IMG/VR virus record: IMGVR_UViG_3300027336_000040
Coordinates: 1 to 55,831 of that record
DNA length: 55,831 nucleotides
Source: a virus
Direction: 5' to 3' (one strand)
Both the position numbers and the translations under genes were made by a program. Positions 31,737-39,164 of the stretch are shown piece by piece. Below the pieces are notes generated by a model. It ran no database searches and was not told the DNA's origin. It worked only from the letters and a program-made list of their open reading frames with translations. Each line of letters opens with the position of its first letter. Position 1 is the stretch's first letter.

Positions 31737-32105
31737 TCAATACTCCGAGGTCAGCATCAAGACGTCTCCCTGAAGGAAGAAGCGCCAGTTGCCTGTCGGG
31801 CAGTCGGTTGCGCTGATGACCTTGGCCCACAGCTCGGAGTCATCGCCGTCAGTCACGACAATGTCGGCTGACTGGTTGGTGTGGACGCCCAGCTCGATGA
31901 CCAGGAAACTGCGGAAGTGCGCCAGGCTGCGCAGCTCGGTGCCGATGATGTCGAGGAACCAGTAGGCTCCGCCGCCTGCGTTCTCGGCGAAGTACTTCAC
32001 GCCGTCGGTGTATTTGAGCCAGCGGTACAGCGGGTTGTAGTGGTACTTCTCAGTGCCGATGAACTGTTCGAGCTCTTGCTGAAGGGTGATGGTGTCGGTT
32101 GTCAT
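31737..32105 (-). CDS. DUF6876-family protein
   Basis: 122 residues from ATG 32105, GAGG 7 nt upstream. Pattern: LQQELEQFIGTEKYHYNPLYRWLKYTDGVKYFAENAGGGAYWFLDIIGTELRSL, then a beta sheet ending LWAKVISATDCPTGNWRFFLQGDVLMLTSEY. This matches the DUF6876 family found in phages and plasmids; role unknown. It is the first gene after terminator 32146-32178 and element copy B. Confidence 0.7.
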   Translation of the reverse strand: MTTDTITLQQELEQFIGTEKYHYNPLYRWLKYTDGVKYFAENAGGGAYWFLDIIGTELRSLAHFRSFLVIELGVHTNQSADIVVTDGDDSELWAKVISATDCPTGNWRFFLQGDVLMLTSEY

Positions 32106-32111
32106 GTCAGC

Positions 32112-32136
32112 CTCGTGTAAATATCGAATTGGGAGT
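32112..32136 (-). promoter_or_regulatory. Dispersed element copy B (TTCGATATTTACAC)
   Basis: On the - strand ACTCCCAATTCGATATTTAC, directly after a terminator and ~16 nt before the DUF6876 start. Same sequence family as 24899-24926 and 30171-30194; promoter-like AT core without a -35 consensus. Confidence 0.5.
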
Positions 32137-32145
32137 AGCTCCCGA

Positions 32146-32178
32146 GAAAAGAAAAGGGGGTGACCGTAGCCACCCCCT
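32146..32178 (-). terminator. Terminator after leading accessory gene
   Basis: On the - strand GGGGGTGG-CTACGGT-CACCCCC (8-bp-class stem) followed by TTTTCTTTTC. Confidence 0.75.
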
Positions 32179-32194
32179 GTTCCGGTCAACCTGC

Positions 32195-32638
32195 TCAGTA
32201 CGGAGCTGGTTCTGCGTGCGCTGCGGGCTGCATGCCCACCACACGGCGCTCGACCGGCATCTGCTTGGCCAGTCGTTCCAGGCACGTTGCCATCAGCATC
32301 TTCACTGCGGCGTCGACGTCGTCCTGAGACTTGCTGTCGTCCAGCATGGCTCGCTGGATGGCTTGAACCTGCTCGAGGATCTTGACCTGGGTCATCGCCT
32401 CTCGAATGCCAGCGCCGGGCAATTCCTTGCCGCACCAGCCCAGGCCAACGCCGAGCATGTACGCAGCACCGAGAACCTTCTCGGGAGCGGGAGCGGTCTC
32501 CTGCTTGGCGATCTCAGCGGCGATCAACGAGCTCGCTTCCTCACGGGTAGCCGGAGCAACCATGTTGCGGCGAGCAAACCACTCCACTTGCTTGGGAGTG
32601 GGACCGTTGGCGTTCAGGGATTTGGTGGTGAAAAACAT
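32195..32638 (-). CDS. Unknown protein (147 aa)
   Basis: GGACACTCTC precedes the ATG. N-terminal MFFTTKSLNANGPTPKQVEWFARRNM and helical body (KVLGAAYMLGVGLGWCGKELPGAGIREAMTQVKILEQVQAIQRAMLDD...) with an Ala/Pro-rich tail. No recognised domain. A dispersed hairpin lies in its leader and a terminator after its stop, so it is probably a separate transcription unit. Confidence 0.6.
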   Translation of the reverse strand: MFFTTKSLNANGPTPKQVEWFARRNMVAPATREEASSLIAAEIAKQETAPAPEKVLGAAYMLGVGLGWCGKELPGAGIREAMTQVKILEQVQAIQRAMLDDSKSQDDVDAAVKMLMATCLERLAKQMPVERRVVGMQPAAHAEPAPY

Positions 32639-32693
32639 GAGAGTGTCCTTTCAAGACAAACAAGGGTTAATTAAACAAACACAAGAGAAAGCT

Positions 32694-32718
32694 GGCTGGC
32701 TCTCTCCAAAGGAGAGCC
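32694..32718. repeat. Dispersed hairpin, copy 2
   Basis: CTGGCTCTCT-CCAAA-GGAGAGCCAG (10-bp stem with one T-G pair), followed by ACA. In the leader of the 147-aa gene. Confidence 0.7.
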
Positions 32719-32732
32719 AGACAGATTTAGGC

Positions 32733-32906
32733 TCAGCGGGAGACGTCATCCATCCTGGCGACAGCCCAGCAAGCGATGGCCAAGCACAGGAAGATGGGAA
32801 GGCAGAACAGCTCAAACCTCAGGTCATAGGTCTTGACTACCAGTAGACCGAGATACATGGCTGGAACGGTTAATACGGTGAAGAGGGTTGCGATGGTTGC
32901 GTACAT
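32733..32906 (-). CDS. 57-residue membrane protein
   Basis: ATG at 32906 with CTGGAG upstream. Two hydrophobic helices (TIATLFTVLTVPAMYLGLLVV; LFCLPIFLCLAIACWAVA) and an RMDDVSR end. Overlap-free, directly after the 45-residue gene. Unknown. Confidence 0.55.
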   Translation of the reverse strand: MYATIATLFTVLTVPAMYLGLLVVKTYDLRFELFCLPIFLCLAIACWAVARMDDVSR

Positions 32907-32909
32907 TTA

Positions 32910-33047
32910 TTAACTCCAGGAGGTTGTGAAGGGGTTGTAACCAGCTTTGAGGAGCTGATTGAAGCTGATGAGAGGCATGGGTTTGAGACCTCGGCTACGG
33001 CAATAGGAAACGTAGTCGAGATAGGTTTTTGCAATGGGGGGTTTCAT
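32910..33047 (-). CDS. 45-residue protein, unknown
   Basis: ATG at 33047; ends with TAA four nt before the next start. IAKTYLDYVSYCRSRGLKPMPLISFNQLLKAGYNPF resembles short phage proteins with a 'Y..YC...G..P....F..LL..GY.P' pattern. Likely first gene of the leftward accessory operon. Unknown function. Confidence 0.5.
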   Translation of the reverse strand: MKPPIAKTYLDYVSYCRSRGLKPMPLISFNQLLKAGYNPFTTSWS

Positions 33048-33549
33048 GGCGATTTGCTTTCTAAATCAAGGGGTTGGGGTTATTGGTAGGAGGAATGTCA
33101 TAGATCAACCCACACGGGAGCTGGATTCCATACATTTTCATCACCAATAACCCAAGGAAGGTGGCTACCTTTCTCCCAAAGAAAGGTAGACAACAGACGA
33201 TTAAGTACACAGACAGTAGATAACCCATTGATTCACATAGGGTTACTACTGATTACCGGTCTGTACAGGCCGGAAGGTGGTGGAGGGAGGGGGCCTATGG
33301 CCAGCCGGAGCGGAGTACGGGGGGTATGAGGACTCCAGCACGTATAGGATCACTCGTGCGAGACCCGCCTTTCACAACCCCAAGCCCTAATCCCAGCCGA
33401 AGGCATAGCCAGGACGCTTATTTCAGGCCTTGGCTGCGTTTTCTTGGGGTGGGTGGTACCTACCCCCCAGTGGACCCAGGAAAACGACCCTGGGGGGCCT
33501 AAAGGAACCCCGGTCAGAATCCTTTTTGGAACATCAACCGGAGAAACCC
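33048..33549. promoter_or_regulatory. Intergenic control region upstream of accessory operon
   Basis: About 500 bases without a convincing gene; a 24-26 codon - strand ORF near 33060-33143 is possible but weak. It holds a long inverted repeat GGGTTATTGGT (33075-33085) / ACCAATAACCC (33144-33154), hairpin copy 1 (33165-33189), and a near-palindrome CCGGTCTGTACAGGCCGG (33256-33273). It probably carries the promoter(s) of the leftward operon. Confidence 0.5.
33165..33189. repeat. Dispersed hairpin, copy 1
   Basis: CTACCTTTCT-CCCAA-AGAAAGGTAG, a perfect 10-bp stem with 5-nt loop, followed by ACA; same design as copies 2 and 3. Confidence 0.7.
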
Positions 33550-33822
33550 ATGCTCAAAGCCCCTGAAGTGCAGGCTTTCCTGCGTCAATTCGACCCATTG
33601 CGGGAAGTGAACGTCGAGGAGACGACTCAGTTCGTCTATGCACCCTGGTTCGTGAAGGTTCACGGGACCGTTCTGGTCTACGGTGAGCCTCATGCGTTCG
33701 AGACCGAGCTCGATCTGCGTGAGTTCGGCGGTCAGGAAGACCTGATGAAGCTGGCCAAGCAGCTGCTGTACGCCTTTGCTGGCGCAGCCGAGCACGTCAA
33801 GCGTGGTCAAGCTGTGATGTGA
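33550..33822 (+). CDS. Unknown protein (90 aa)
   Basis: Start at MLKAPEVQAF (33550) with GGAG upstream; a longer frame from 33430 crosses low-complexity sequence and was rejected. Alpha/beta: LRQFDPLREVNVEETTQFVYAPWFVKVHGTVLVYGEPHAFETELDLREFGGQEDLMKLAKQLLYAFAGAAEHV. An isolated + strand gene between two regulatory segments; could be a regulator, but no motif is seen. Confidence 0.55.
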   Translation: MLKAPEVQAFLRQFDPLREVNVEETTQFVYAPWFVKVHGTVLVYGEPHAFETELDLREFGGQEDLMKLAKQLLYAFAGAAEHVKRGQAVM

Positions 33823-33827
33823 GCGGT

Positions 33828-33984
33828 GGATACCGGTATCCAGCCATAGGTAACCAGATTAAGGTGGTTACTACCGGTATCCTTATACCGCTATGCGGAT
33901 AACCAATGATTAGAAAACCAGAATGCTTACGCATTCTTTTAGTTATTTTCTAAGGGATACCGGTATATAAGGATACCGGTATCC
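33828..33984. repeat. Cluster of GGATACCGGTATCC palindromes
   Basis: Perfect 14-bp palindromes at 33828-33841 and 33971-33984, a 12-base partial copy at 33955-33966 and an 11-base partial copy TACCGGTATCC at 33872-33882, all within ~160 bp. Also between them: GGTAACCA...TGGTTACTACC (33850-33874). No gene here. Suggests binding sites of a dimeric protein or an origin/partition-like element. Confidence 0.75.
33920..33940 (+). terminator. Possible terminator in palindrome cluster
   Basis: AGAATGC-TTAC-GCATTCT followed by TTT; 7-bp stem, ~100 bp after the 90-aa gene. Confidence 0.5.
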
Positions 33985-34308
33985 TATGTATATCTTAATA
34001 CAGCAAAGACTGTGCCAGTTCTCGAAGTTTGATCTTGATTTGCGCTTTGCGCGGTGGATCAAACCCCAGTCAAACTGAGGTCTCGCCATGAGAAAACCCC
34101 AGCGGTTGGTGGGGACGTAACCTCCGCAGCGTGGGCCGGGAGTTTCTCCGTGGAGTCTTCCTTTCCTCCCTGGTGACCACGCCGACTGACCCCCGTAAGG
34201 GGTCCCATATATAGGGTTTACCCTGGTTTATCGCCACGGGCTAAACCCCCTAAGGTCTGTATATAATTGCCGCCATGCAACTCGCTTCCCTTCCACGACC
34301 GACTTTCT
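33985..34308. other. Gene-free stretch before tRNA array
   Basis: No gene seen. GACCCC...GGGGTC (around 34189-34204) could be a hairpin. TATAAT at 34262-34267 with a TG two bases upstream may be the -10 box of the tRNA promoter; no good -35 was found. Confidence 0.4.
34262..34267 (+). promoter_or_regulatory. Putative -10 box for tRNA array
   Basis: Perfect TATAAT, 42 nt before the first tRNA; -35 unclear. Confidence 0.4.
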
Positions 34309-34386
34309 CTGGGTGTAATGTCAGCCCGGTAGACGGCCGCCCTTGGAAGGCGGAGGCCGCAGGTTCAAATCCTGCCACCCAGACCA
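34309..34386 (+). tRNA. tRNA-Pro(TGG)
   Basis: Acceptor CTGGGTG/CACCCAG, anticodon stem CCGCC/GGCGG with loop CTTGGAA (anticodon TGG), T-arm GCAGG-TTCAAAT-CCTGC, discriminator A and encoded CCA. The D-arm (TGTC...GACG) appears one base longer than usual. Confidence 0.85.
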
Positions 34387-34438
34387 ATTCAAACTCTTGG
34401 CGTAATACGACACCCTCGTCGTATTGAACCCCCTGCCT

Positions 34439-34525
34439 GGGGGTGCGGCGCAGATGGTGAGGCGCGGCGGACTGTAAACCCGTTGACCAAGAGTCGAGAA
34501 GGTTCAAATCCTTCCACCCCCACCA
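34439..34525 (+). tRNA. tRNA-Tyr(GTA)
   Basis: Acceptor GGGGGTG/CACCCCC, loop CTGTAAA (anticodon GTA), long variable arm as in bacterial tRNA-Tyr, T-arm GAAGG-TTCAAAT-CCTTC, A and CCA encoded. The anticodon stem has an A-C mismatch next to the loop. Confidence 0.85.
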
Positions 34526-34545
34526 CCATCAACCCCCGACGATTT

Positions 34546-34620
34546 TCCGAGGTAGCACAGCGGTAGTGCAGTTGGCTGTTAACCAATTGGTCGCTGGTTC
34601 GATCCCAGCCCTCGGAGCCA
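34546..34620 (+). tRNA. tRNA-Asn(GTT)
   Basis: Acceptor TCCGAGG/CCTCGGA, loop CTGTTAA (anticodon GTT), encoded GCCA end. It differs in sequence from the tRNA-Asn fragment at attP. Confidence 0.9.
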
Positions 34621-34625
34621 GACGT

Positions 34626-34699
34626 ATCTCGCTCGTCCAATGGCAGGACGTCGGTCTCCAAAACCGAAGATGGGGGTTCGAGTCCCTCGCGGGGTGCCA
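34626..34699 (+). tRNA. tRNA-Trp(CCA)
   Basis: Acceptor ATCTCGC/GCGGGGT with two T-G pairs, D-arm GTCC/GGAC, anticodon stem TCGGT/ACCGA with loop CTCCAAA (CCA), T-arm present, G and CCA encoded. Confidence 0.85.
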
Positions 34700-34700
34700 A

Positions 34701-34776
34701 GCCCTTGTAGCTCAGTTGGCAGAGCAGCCGCCTTGTAAGCGGAAGGTCGTGGGTTCAATTCCTACCAGGGGCACCA
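34701..34776 (+). tRNA. tRNA-Thr(TGT)
   Basis: Acceptor GCCCTTG/CAGGGGC, D-arm GCTC/GAGC, loop CTTGTAA (TGT), T-arm GTGGG-TTCAATT-CCTAC, A and CCA encoded. One base after tRNA-Trp. Confidence 0.9.
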
Positions 34777-34781
34777 GACGC

Positions 34782-34867
34782 GGAGCCTGGCGTGCAGGGC
34801 ACAAACGGGGTTTGAACCCCCGGCCACTTGGCGACAGGTGAGGGTTCGATTCCTTCAGGCTCCGCCA
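34782..34867 (+). tRNA. tRNA-Ser(TGA), atypical D-arm
   Basis: Acceptor GGAGCCT/AGGCTCC, anticodon stem CGGGG/CCCCG with loop TTTGAAC (TGA), long variable arm (CACTT...AGGTG), T-arm GAGGG-TTCGATT-CCTTC, G and CCA encoded. The D-arm GTGC-AGG-GCAC lacks the usual GG loop, so function could be impaired. Confidence 0.75.
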
Positions 34868-34919
34868 AACCACCAGCCACAATTCCCGCAAAGCCACCAA
34901 CGAAAGCATAGAGGTTGAT

Positions 34920-35162
34920 ATGGCAGCGAGAATGCGCAAGACACATCAAGAGGATGTGCGAAAGAAAATCCAGGTCAGCCTGCTGATCAATCGACTCACC
35001 GATTGCGCCATGGGCAAGACCGACCTAAGCACGCAGCAGGTCCAGGCGATCAAGGTCCTCATGGACAAGAGCCTGCCCAACCTGTCCGACGTGAAGATCG
35101 AGACCGGCTCACAGGGCATCACGTTCAACCTGAACACAGGCGTCAAGCCTAAGGCTGAATGA
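34920..35162 (+). CDS. Putative small terminase subunit
   Basis: 80 residues with GAGG upstream, overlapping the large terminase start by ATGA. Helical N-terminus (RKTHQEDVRKKIQVSLLINRLTDCAMGKTDLSTQQVQAIKVLMDKSLPNLSDVKIETG) is a pattern seen in short phage small-terminase-like proteins. It would recognise the packaging site and help load TerL. Assignment rests on position and this pattern. Confidence 0.7.
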   Translation: MAARMRKTHQEDVRKKIQVSLLINRLTDCAMGKTDLSTQQVQAIKVLMDKSLPNLSDVKIETGSQGITFNLNTGVKPKAE

Positions 35163-36616
35163 GCGAGGCGGTAGCAAATGCAGAAGAGGCGGTCACCTAC
35201 TATCCGCCTGGCCCTGTCGCTTCCGAATTTCATCAGGACTCCAGCTTCGTTCGAGGTCTCATGGGGCCTGTTGGTAGCGGCAAGTCATCTGCCTGCTGCT
35301 CTGAAATCGTCATGCGTGCTCTTGCCCAGCGACCCTGGCTTGACGGTGTACGTCGGTCCAGATGGGCAGTCATACGAAACACGTACCCCGAACTGAAGTC
35401 CACGACCATCAAGACGTGGCAGACCTGGTTCCCGCAGAACGTGGCGCCCATCCGCTGGGACACGCCCATCACCAGCTTCATGCGCATCGACGACATCGGC
35501 GACGGCACTTCGATGGAGCTCGAGGTCATCTTCCTGGCGCTCGACTCCGAGCTCGACACCGGCAAGCTGCGATCCCTTGAGTTGAGCGGAGCCTGGATCA
35601 ACGAGGGCTCAGAGATTCCCAAGGCGGTCTTCGACATGTGTACCCAGCGTGTCGGCCGCTACCCCTCCAAACTCAAGGGCGGTCCCTCCTGGTGCGGCGT
35701 CATCATCGACACCAACCCGCCAGACGACGACCACTGGTACTACCAGATCGCCGAGGTCGATACACCCAAGGGCTGGCAGTTCTTCCGCCAACCAGGTGGC
35801 CTGTACTTCGATCACGGCGAAGAGGACTACAAGCCCAACCCCGACGCCGAGAACGTGGACAACCTGCCCAACGGGCACGGCTACTACCTCCAGCAGCTCG
35901 GCGGCAAACAAGACACCTGGATCAACGTCTTCCTGCTGGGCAACTACGGCACGACCTCAGACGGCAAGCCTGTCTTCCCCGAATGGAACGACCGGATTCA
36001 CGTCAGCGATAAAGAGCTCGAGCCGGTGCGTGGCCTGCCCATCATCTTGGGCTGGGACTTCGGGCTTACCCCGGCGTGCATCATCGCCCAGCAGATGCCC
36101 AACGGCAGGCTGCACATCCTCGAAGAGATCATCAGCGAGGACATGGGTATCCGGGAGTTCGCCTCAGACGTGGTGCGCCCGATCCTCACCAACCGCTACA
36201 ACGGCTTTGCCCGGTTCAGCGACGGCGACCCCGCTGGTGCGATCCGCGCCCAGACAGACACTCGCACTTGCTTCATGGAATTGAACGAGTGCGGCATACC
36301 CACCGAACCCGCCGATACCAACGACTGGATACCCCGGCGAGAATCGGTGGCGTACTTCCTCACGCGGATGATCGACGGAGGACCAGCTCTGCTGCTGGAC
36401 CCGAGATGCACGACTCTGCGCAAAGGATTCAATGGTCGCTACCGGTATGAGCGGATGAAGACATCCGGCTCGGCACGATACAGGGACCGCCCCGTGAAGG
36501 ATGCTTTCTCGCACCCTCACGACGCTCTTCAGTATTTGTGCATGCGGGTGCGCAACGGCCTTCGTCCCATCCGGGCACGCCAGGTCGTCAACGCATCCAA
36601 TAGGGGCTGGACATGA
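35159..36616 (+). CDS. terL: Large terminase subunit
   Basis: 485 residues. Walker A GPVGSGKS at 36-43; Walker B/Glu region SGAWINEGSEI; C-terminal RNase H-like nuclease with GWDFGLTP and DGDPAG, and a late acidic motif DAFSHPHDALQYL. It cuts concatemeric DNA and pumps it into the prohead via the portal encoded next. ATGA overlap with the portal gene. Confidence 0.95.
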   Translation: MSEAVANAEEAVTYYPPGPVASEFHQDSSFVRGLMGPVGSGKSSACCSEIVMRALAQRPWLDGVRRSRWAVIRNTYPELKSTTIKTWQTWFPQNVAPIRWDTPITSFMRIDDIGDGTSMELEVIFLALDSELDTGKLRSLELSGAWINEGSEIPKAVFDMCTQRVGRYPSKLKGGPSWCGVIIDTNPPDDDHWYYQIAEVDTPKGWQFFRQPGGLYFDHGEEDYKPNPDAENVDNLPNGHGYYLQQLGGKQDTWINVFLLGNYGTTSDGKPVFPEWNDRIHVSDKELEPVRGLPIILGWDFGLTPACIIAQQMPNGRLHILEEIISEDMGIREFASDVVRPILTNRYNGFARFSDGDPAGAIRAQTDTRTCFMELNECGIPTEPADTNDWIPRRESVAYFLTRMIDGGPALLLDPRCTTLRKGFNGRYRYERMKTSGSARYRDRPVKDAFSHPHDALQYLCMRVRNGLRPIRARQVVNASNRGWT

Positions 36617-38634
36617 AAATGGGACTTGCAATGGTGGCGGCTGAGCCACCCGTCGAAGTCGAGGTTCTCGTCGACGAGAAAAATCAACTGATCGACACGA
36701 TCGGCACCGAGCTTGCGGCGCACGTCAATGAGGCGTGGAGCCGAGCCAAGTTCGCCAAGACAGAGATCACCGAGCGTCTGCTTCAGTGCGAGCGTCAGCG
36801 TCGCGGCGTCTACGACCCGGACAAGGCGATGGACATCGCCAGGACCGGCGGCTCAGACATCTACATGCGCATCACCGACGTCAAGTCCAGGGCTGCTTCC
36901 AACTGGATCAACGACGTGATGATCAGCGGCGGGCGTCGCGCCTTCCAGCTCGATCCGGCCAAGGAGCCCGAGCTGCCGCCCGAGATCGCTGCTGGCGTCG
37001 TCGACCTGGTGCGCCTGGAGATGGAGGCGTTCGTGCAGGCCGGTGGCCAGGTTCACCCTGAAGCCTTCCGTGTTCGCATGGAGCAGGTCCAGGACGAGAT
37101 CATGGACAAGATGCGGGAGGAGGCAAAGCTCAAAGCCTTCCGCATGGAGAACAAGATCGAGGACCAGCTCAACCAGGGTCAATTCAACACAGCGTTCCGC
37201 GAGTTCGTGGACGACTTCGTGACCTACCCCACCGCGATCCTCAAGGGTCCGGTGATCCGCCGCAAGAAGGTGATGAAGTGGGGTCCTGGCTTCAAGCCGG
37301 TGATCATGACCGACTTCGTGCGCAAGGTTGAGCGCGTCTCCCCGCACGACGCCTTCCCCTCACCCAACTCAAGCACGATCCACGACGGCTACTTCATCGA
37401 GCGCCACCGCCTCACCCGCGCAGCACTCGACTCCATGAAGGGCACGCCTGGCTACAGCAACGACGACATCGACCAGGTGCTCGAGCGATTCGGCGACTCA
37501 GGCTTTCGCCAGTGGCTCATGGGCGACCAGGAGCGCGACCGCCTCGAGGGCAAGCCGCACGCCCGCCTGTACACCAAGGACGTGATCGAAGCCGTCGAGT
37601 ACTGGGGCAGCGTCAGCGGCAAGATGCTCATGGACTGGGGCTACAAGGGCAAGAAGCTCGAGCGGTACAAGGAGTACGAGGCCAACGTCTGGGTCATCGG
37701 CCCATTCGTGATCAAGGCCATCCTCAACCCCGATCCACTCGGCGCTCGCCCCTACGAGATCGCCCAGTGGGTTCCAATCCCTGGCAGCTTCTGGGGCACC
37801 GCACTGCCCGAGCAGATGCGCGACACGCAGACCCTGTGCAACGCCGCAGCCCGCAGCTTGGCGAACAACATGGGTATCGCTTCAGGCCCGCAGGCCGAGA
37901 TCAGTGTGGACCGTCTGCCCGACGGCGAGGACGTGACCTCGATGTACCCCTGGAAGATCTGGCAGACCACGTCTGACCGGACTGGTGGCGGTCAGCCAGC
38001 CGTCAGGTTCTTCCAGCCGAACATGAACGCTGAAGCCCTGATGAACGTGTACCAGTACTTCAGCCGTCAGGCCGATGAAGTCACCGGCATCCCGAACTAC
38101 GTCTACGGCAACACCTCTGGCGGCGGCGTCGGTCGCACGGCGTCTGGCCTGAGCATGTTGATGGACAACGCAGCCAAGGGCATCAAGGCGGCGATCGCCT
38201 CCATCGACAACGTGGTGTCCGCGTTGGTCGACAGGCTCTACGTCCACAACATGGTTTACGACTCGGACATGTCCTGCAAGGGTGACTTCAAAGTCATCGC
38301 CAAGGGTGCGATGGGCCTGGTTGCCAAGGAGCAGCTCCAGATTCGCCGCAACGAGTTCCTGCAAGCGACCGCCAACCCGGTCGACCTCCAGATCATCGGC
38401 CCGACTGGGCGTGCCTACCTCCTGCGCGAGGTTGCCAAGACGCTCCAGATGGACACCGACAAGCTCGTTCCCACGACCGAGCAGCTCGAGTTCCGCCAGG
38501 AGCAGCAGATGGCCGAGCAGATGATGCAGCAGGCTCAGGCCATGGGTGGCCAGGGCCAGGCGCCGCAAGCACCGGTCACACTTGACGCAGCCGGTAATCC
38601 CGCCGGGGGCGCAGAAGCCAACCTAATGCAATGA
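36613..38634 (+). CDS. Portal protein
   Basis: 673 residues, in the usual length range of podovirus portals. Seen: MDIARTGGSDIYMRITDVKSRAASNWINDVM, a helical hinge region, VPIPGSFWGTALPEQMRDTQ, and QADEVTGIPNYVYGNTSGGGVGRTASGLSMLMDNAAKGIK, the typical portal core segment. The C-terminus is Gln/Met-rich. Forms the dodecameric connector for DNA entry and tail attachment. Follows terminase and precedes scaffold and coat. Confidence 0.9.
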   Translation: MKMGLAMVAAEPPVEVEVLVDEKNQLIDTIGTELAAHVNEAWSRAKFAKTEITERLLQCERQRRGVYDPDKAMDIARTGGSDIYMRITDVKSRAASNWINDVMISGGRRAFQLDPAKEPELPPEIAAGVVDLVRLEMEAFVQAGGQVHPEAFRVRMEQVQDEIMDKMREEAKLKAFRMENKIEDQLNQGQFNTAFREFVDDFVTYPTAILKGPVIRRKKVMKWGPGFKPVIMTDFVRKVERVSPHDAFPSPNSSTIHDGYFIERHRLTRAALDSMKGTPGYSNDDIDQVLERFGDSGFRQWLMGDQERDRLEGKPHARLYTKDVIEAVEYWGSVSGKMLMDWGYKGKKLERYKEYEANVWVIGPFVIKAILNPDPLGARPYEIAQWVPIPGSFWGTALPEQMRDTQTLCNAAARSLANNMGIASGPQAEISVDRLPDGEDVTSMYPWKIWQTTSDRTGGGQPAVRFFQPNMNAEALMNVYQYFSRQADEVTGIPNYVYGNTSGGGVGRTASGLSMLMDNAAKGIKAAIASIDNVVSALVDRLYVHNMVYDSDMSCKGDFKVIAKGAMGLVAKEQLQIRRNEFLQATANPVDLQIIGPTGRAYLLREVAKTLQMDTDKLVPTTEQLEFRQEQQMAEQMMQQAQAMGGQGQAPQAPVTLDAAGNPAGGAEANLMQ

Positions 38635-38641
38635 GGTTCAC

Positions 38642-38806
38642 ATGAAGCAAGCCAAAGAGATGATGAGCAAGGTCGCCACCAAGAAGGTCAAAGAGCACGA
38701 GGCCAAGATGCACGGCAAGAAAGCCGCTCCGGTCAAGCTCAAGGACGGTGGCATGGTCAAGAAGTACAAAGACGGCGGCATGGTGCGTGGCGCCAAGAAG
38801 TGCTGA
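38642..38806 (+). CDS. Small Lys-rich head-region protein (54 aa)
   Basis: ATG at 38642, seven nt after the portal stop. Very basic, with two copies of KDGGMV (KLKDGGMVKKYKDGGMVRG). Such GGMV-repeat peptides accompany head genes in many podoviruses; role unknown, perhaps DNA or capsid binding. Confidence 0.65.
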   Translation: MKQAKEMMSKVATKKVKEHEAKMHGKKAAPVKLKDGGMVKKYKDGGMVRGAKKC

Positions 38807-38814
38807 GGCGAGCC

Positions 38815-38931
38815 ATGTCCAAGCACATCAAAGAACAAGGCCCTAAGCCCTGCCCCGCTCCCAACCTGCCGTGCGGCACGCTCGGTCCTGGGGTTCGTAG
38901 CCCTCAGGACTACGGTAAGAAAAAGTCCTAA
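38815..38931 (+). CDS. Small head-region protein (38 aa)
   Basis: ATG at 38815 shortly after the previous stop; ends TAATG, overlapping the next start. MSKHIKEQGPKPCPAPNLPCGTLGPG, Pro/Gly-rich with two Cys. Short peptides like this recur beside GGMV-repeat proteins. Unknown. Confidence 0.55.
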   Translation: MSKHIKEQGPKPCPAPNLPCGTLGPGVRSPQDYGKKKS

Positions 38932-39164
38932 TGCTGCTGAAACCACCAGCTAGAGTTGTCGCAGCGCTGTCCTCCTTGGAGGGCAACAACGATTTCGAGG
39001 AGATCTGCAAGTGGCTCGATGAGTCTCTTTCTGATCTCCGAAAGCAGAACGATCTCACCAGGGATGAAGTTCAGACCAGGTGGCATCAAGGGGCATCCCA
39101 AGTGCTCGATGAGCTTCTCGAGAAGAAGCGATCGGCCAGGGACACGCTCTACAAGATGAAGTAA
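38931..39164 (+). CDS. Helical head-region protein (77 aa)
   Basis: Coupled to the preceding gene by TAATG. Charged helices (LEGNNDFEEICKWLDESLSDLRKQNDLTRDEVQTRWHQGASQVLDELLEKKRSARD) suggest a short coiled coil. Possible head assembly role by position only. Confidence 0.6.
   Translation: MLLKPPARVVAALSSLEGNNDFEEICKWLDESLSDLRKQNDLTRDEVQTRWHQGASQVLDELLEKKRSARDTLYKMK

Noticed and set aside
33060-33143. 24-26 codon - strand ORF (MYGIQLPCGLIYD...)
   Set aside because: Weak RBS and inside an inverted repeat; not strong enough to call.
33828-33984. CRISPR-like array
   Set aside because: The repeats are short palindromes with irregular spacing and no spacer pattern; no cas genes in the window.
34250-34949. 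Several ORFs across the tRNA array (e.g. 34389-34700, 34566-34841)
   Set aside because: They run through well-folded tRNA genes; products are tRNA-derived artefacts.
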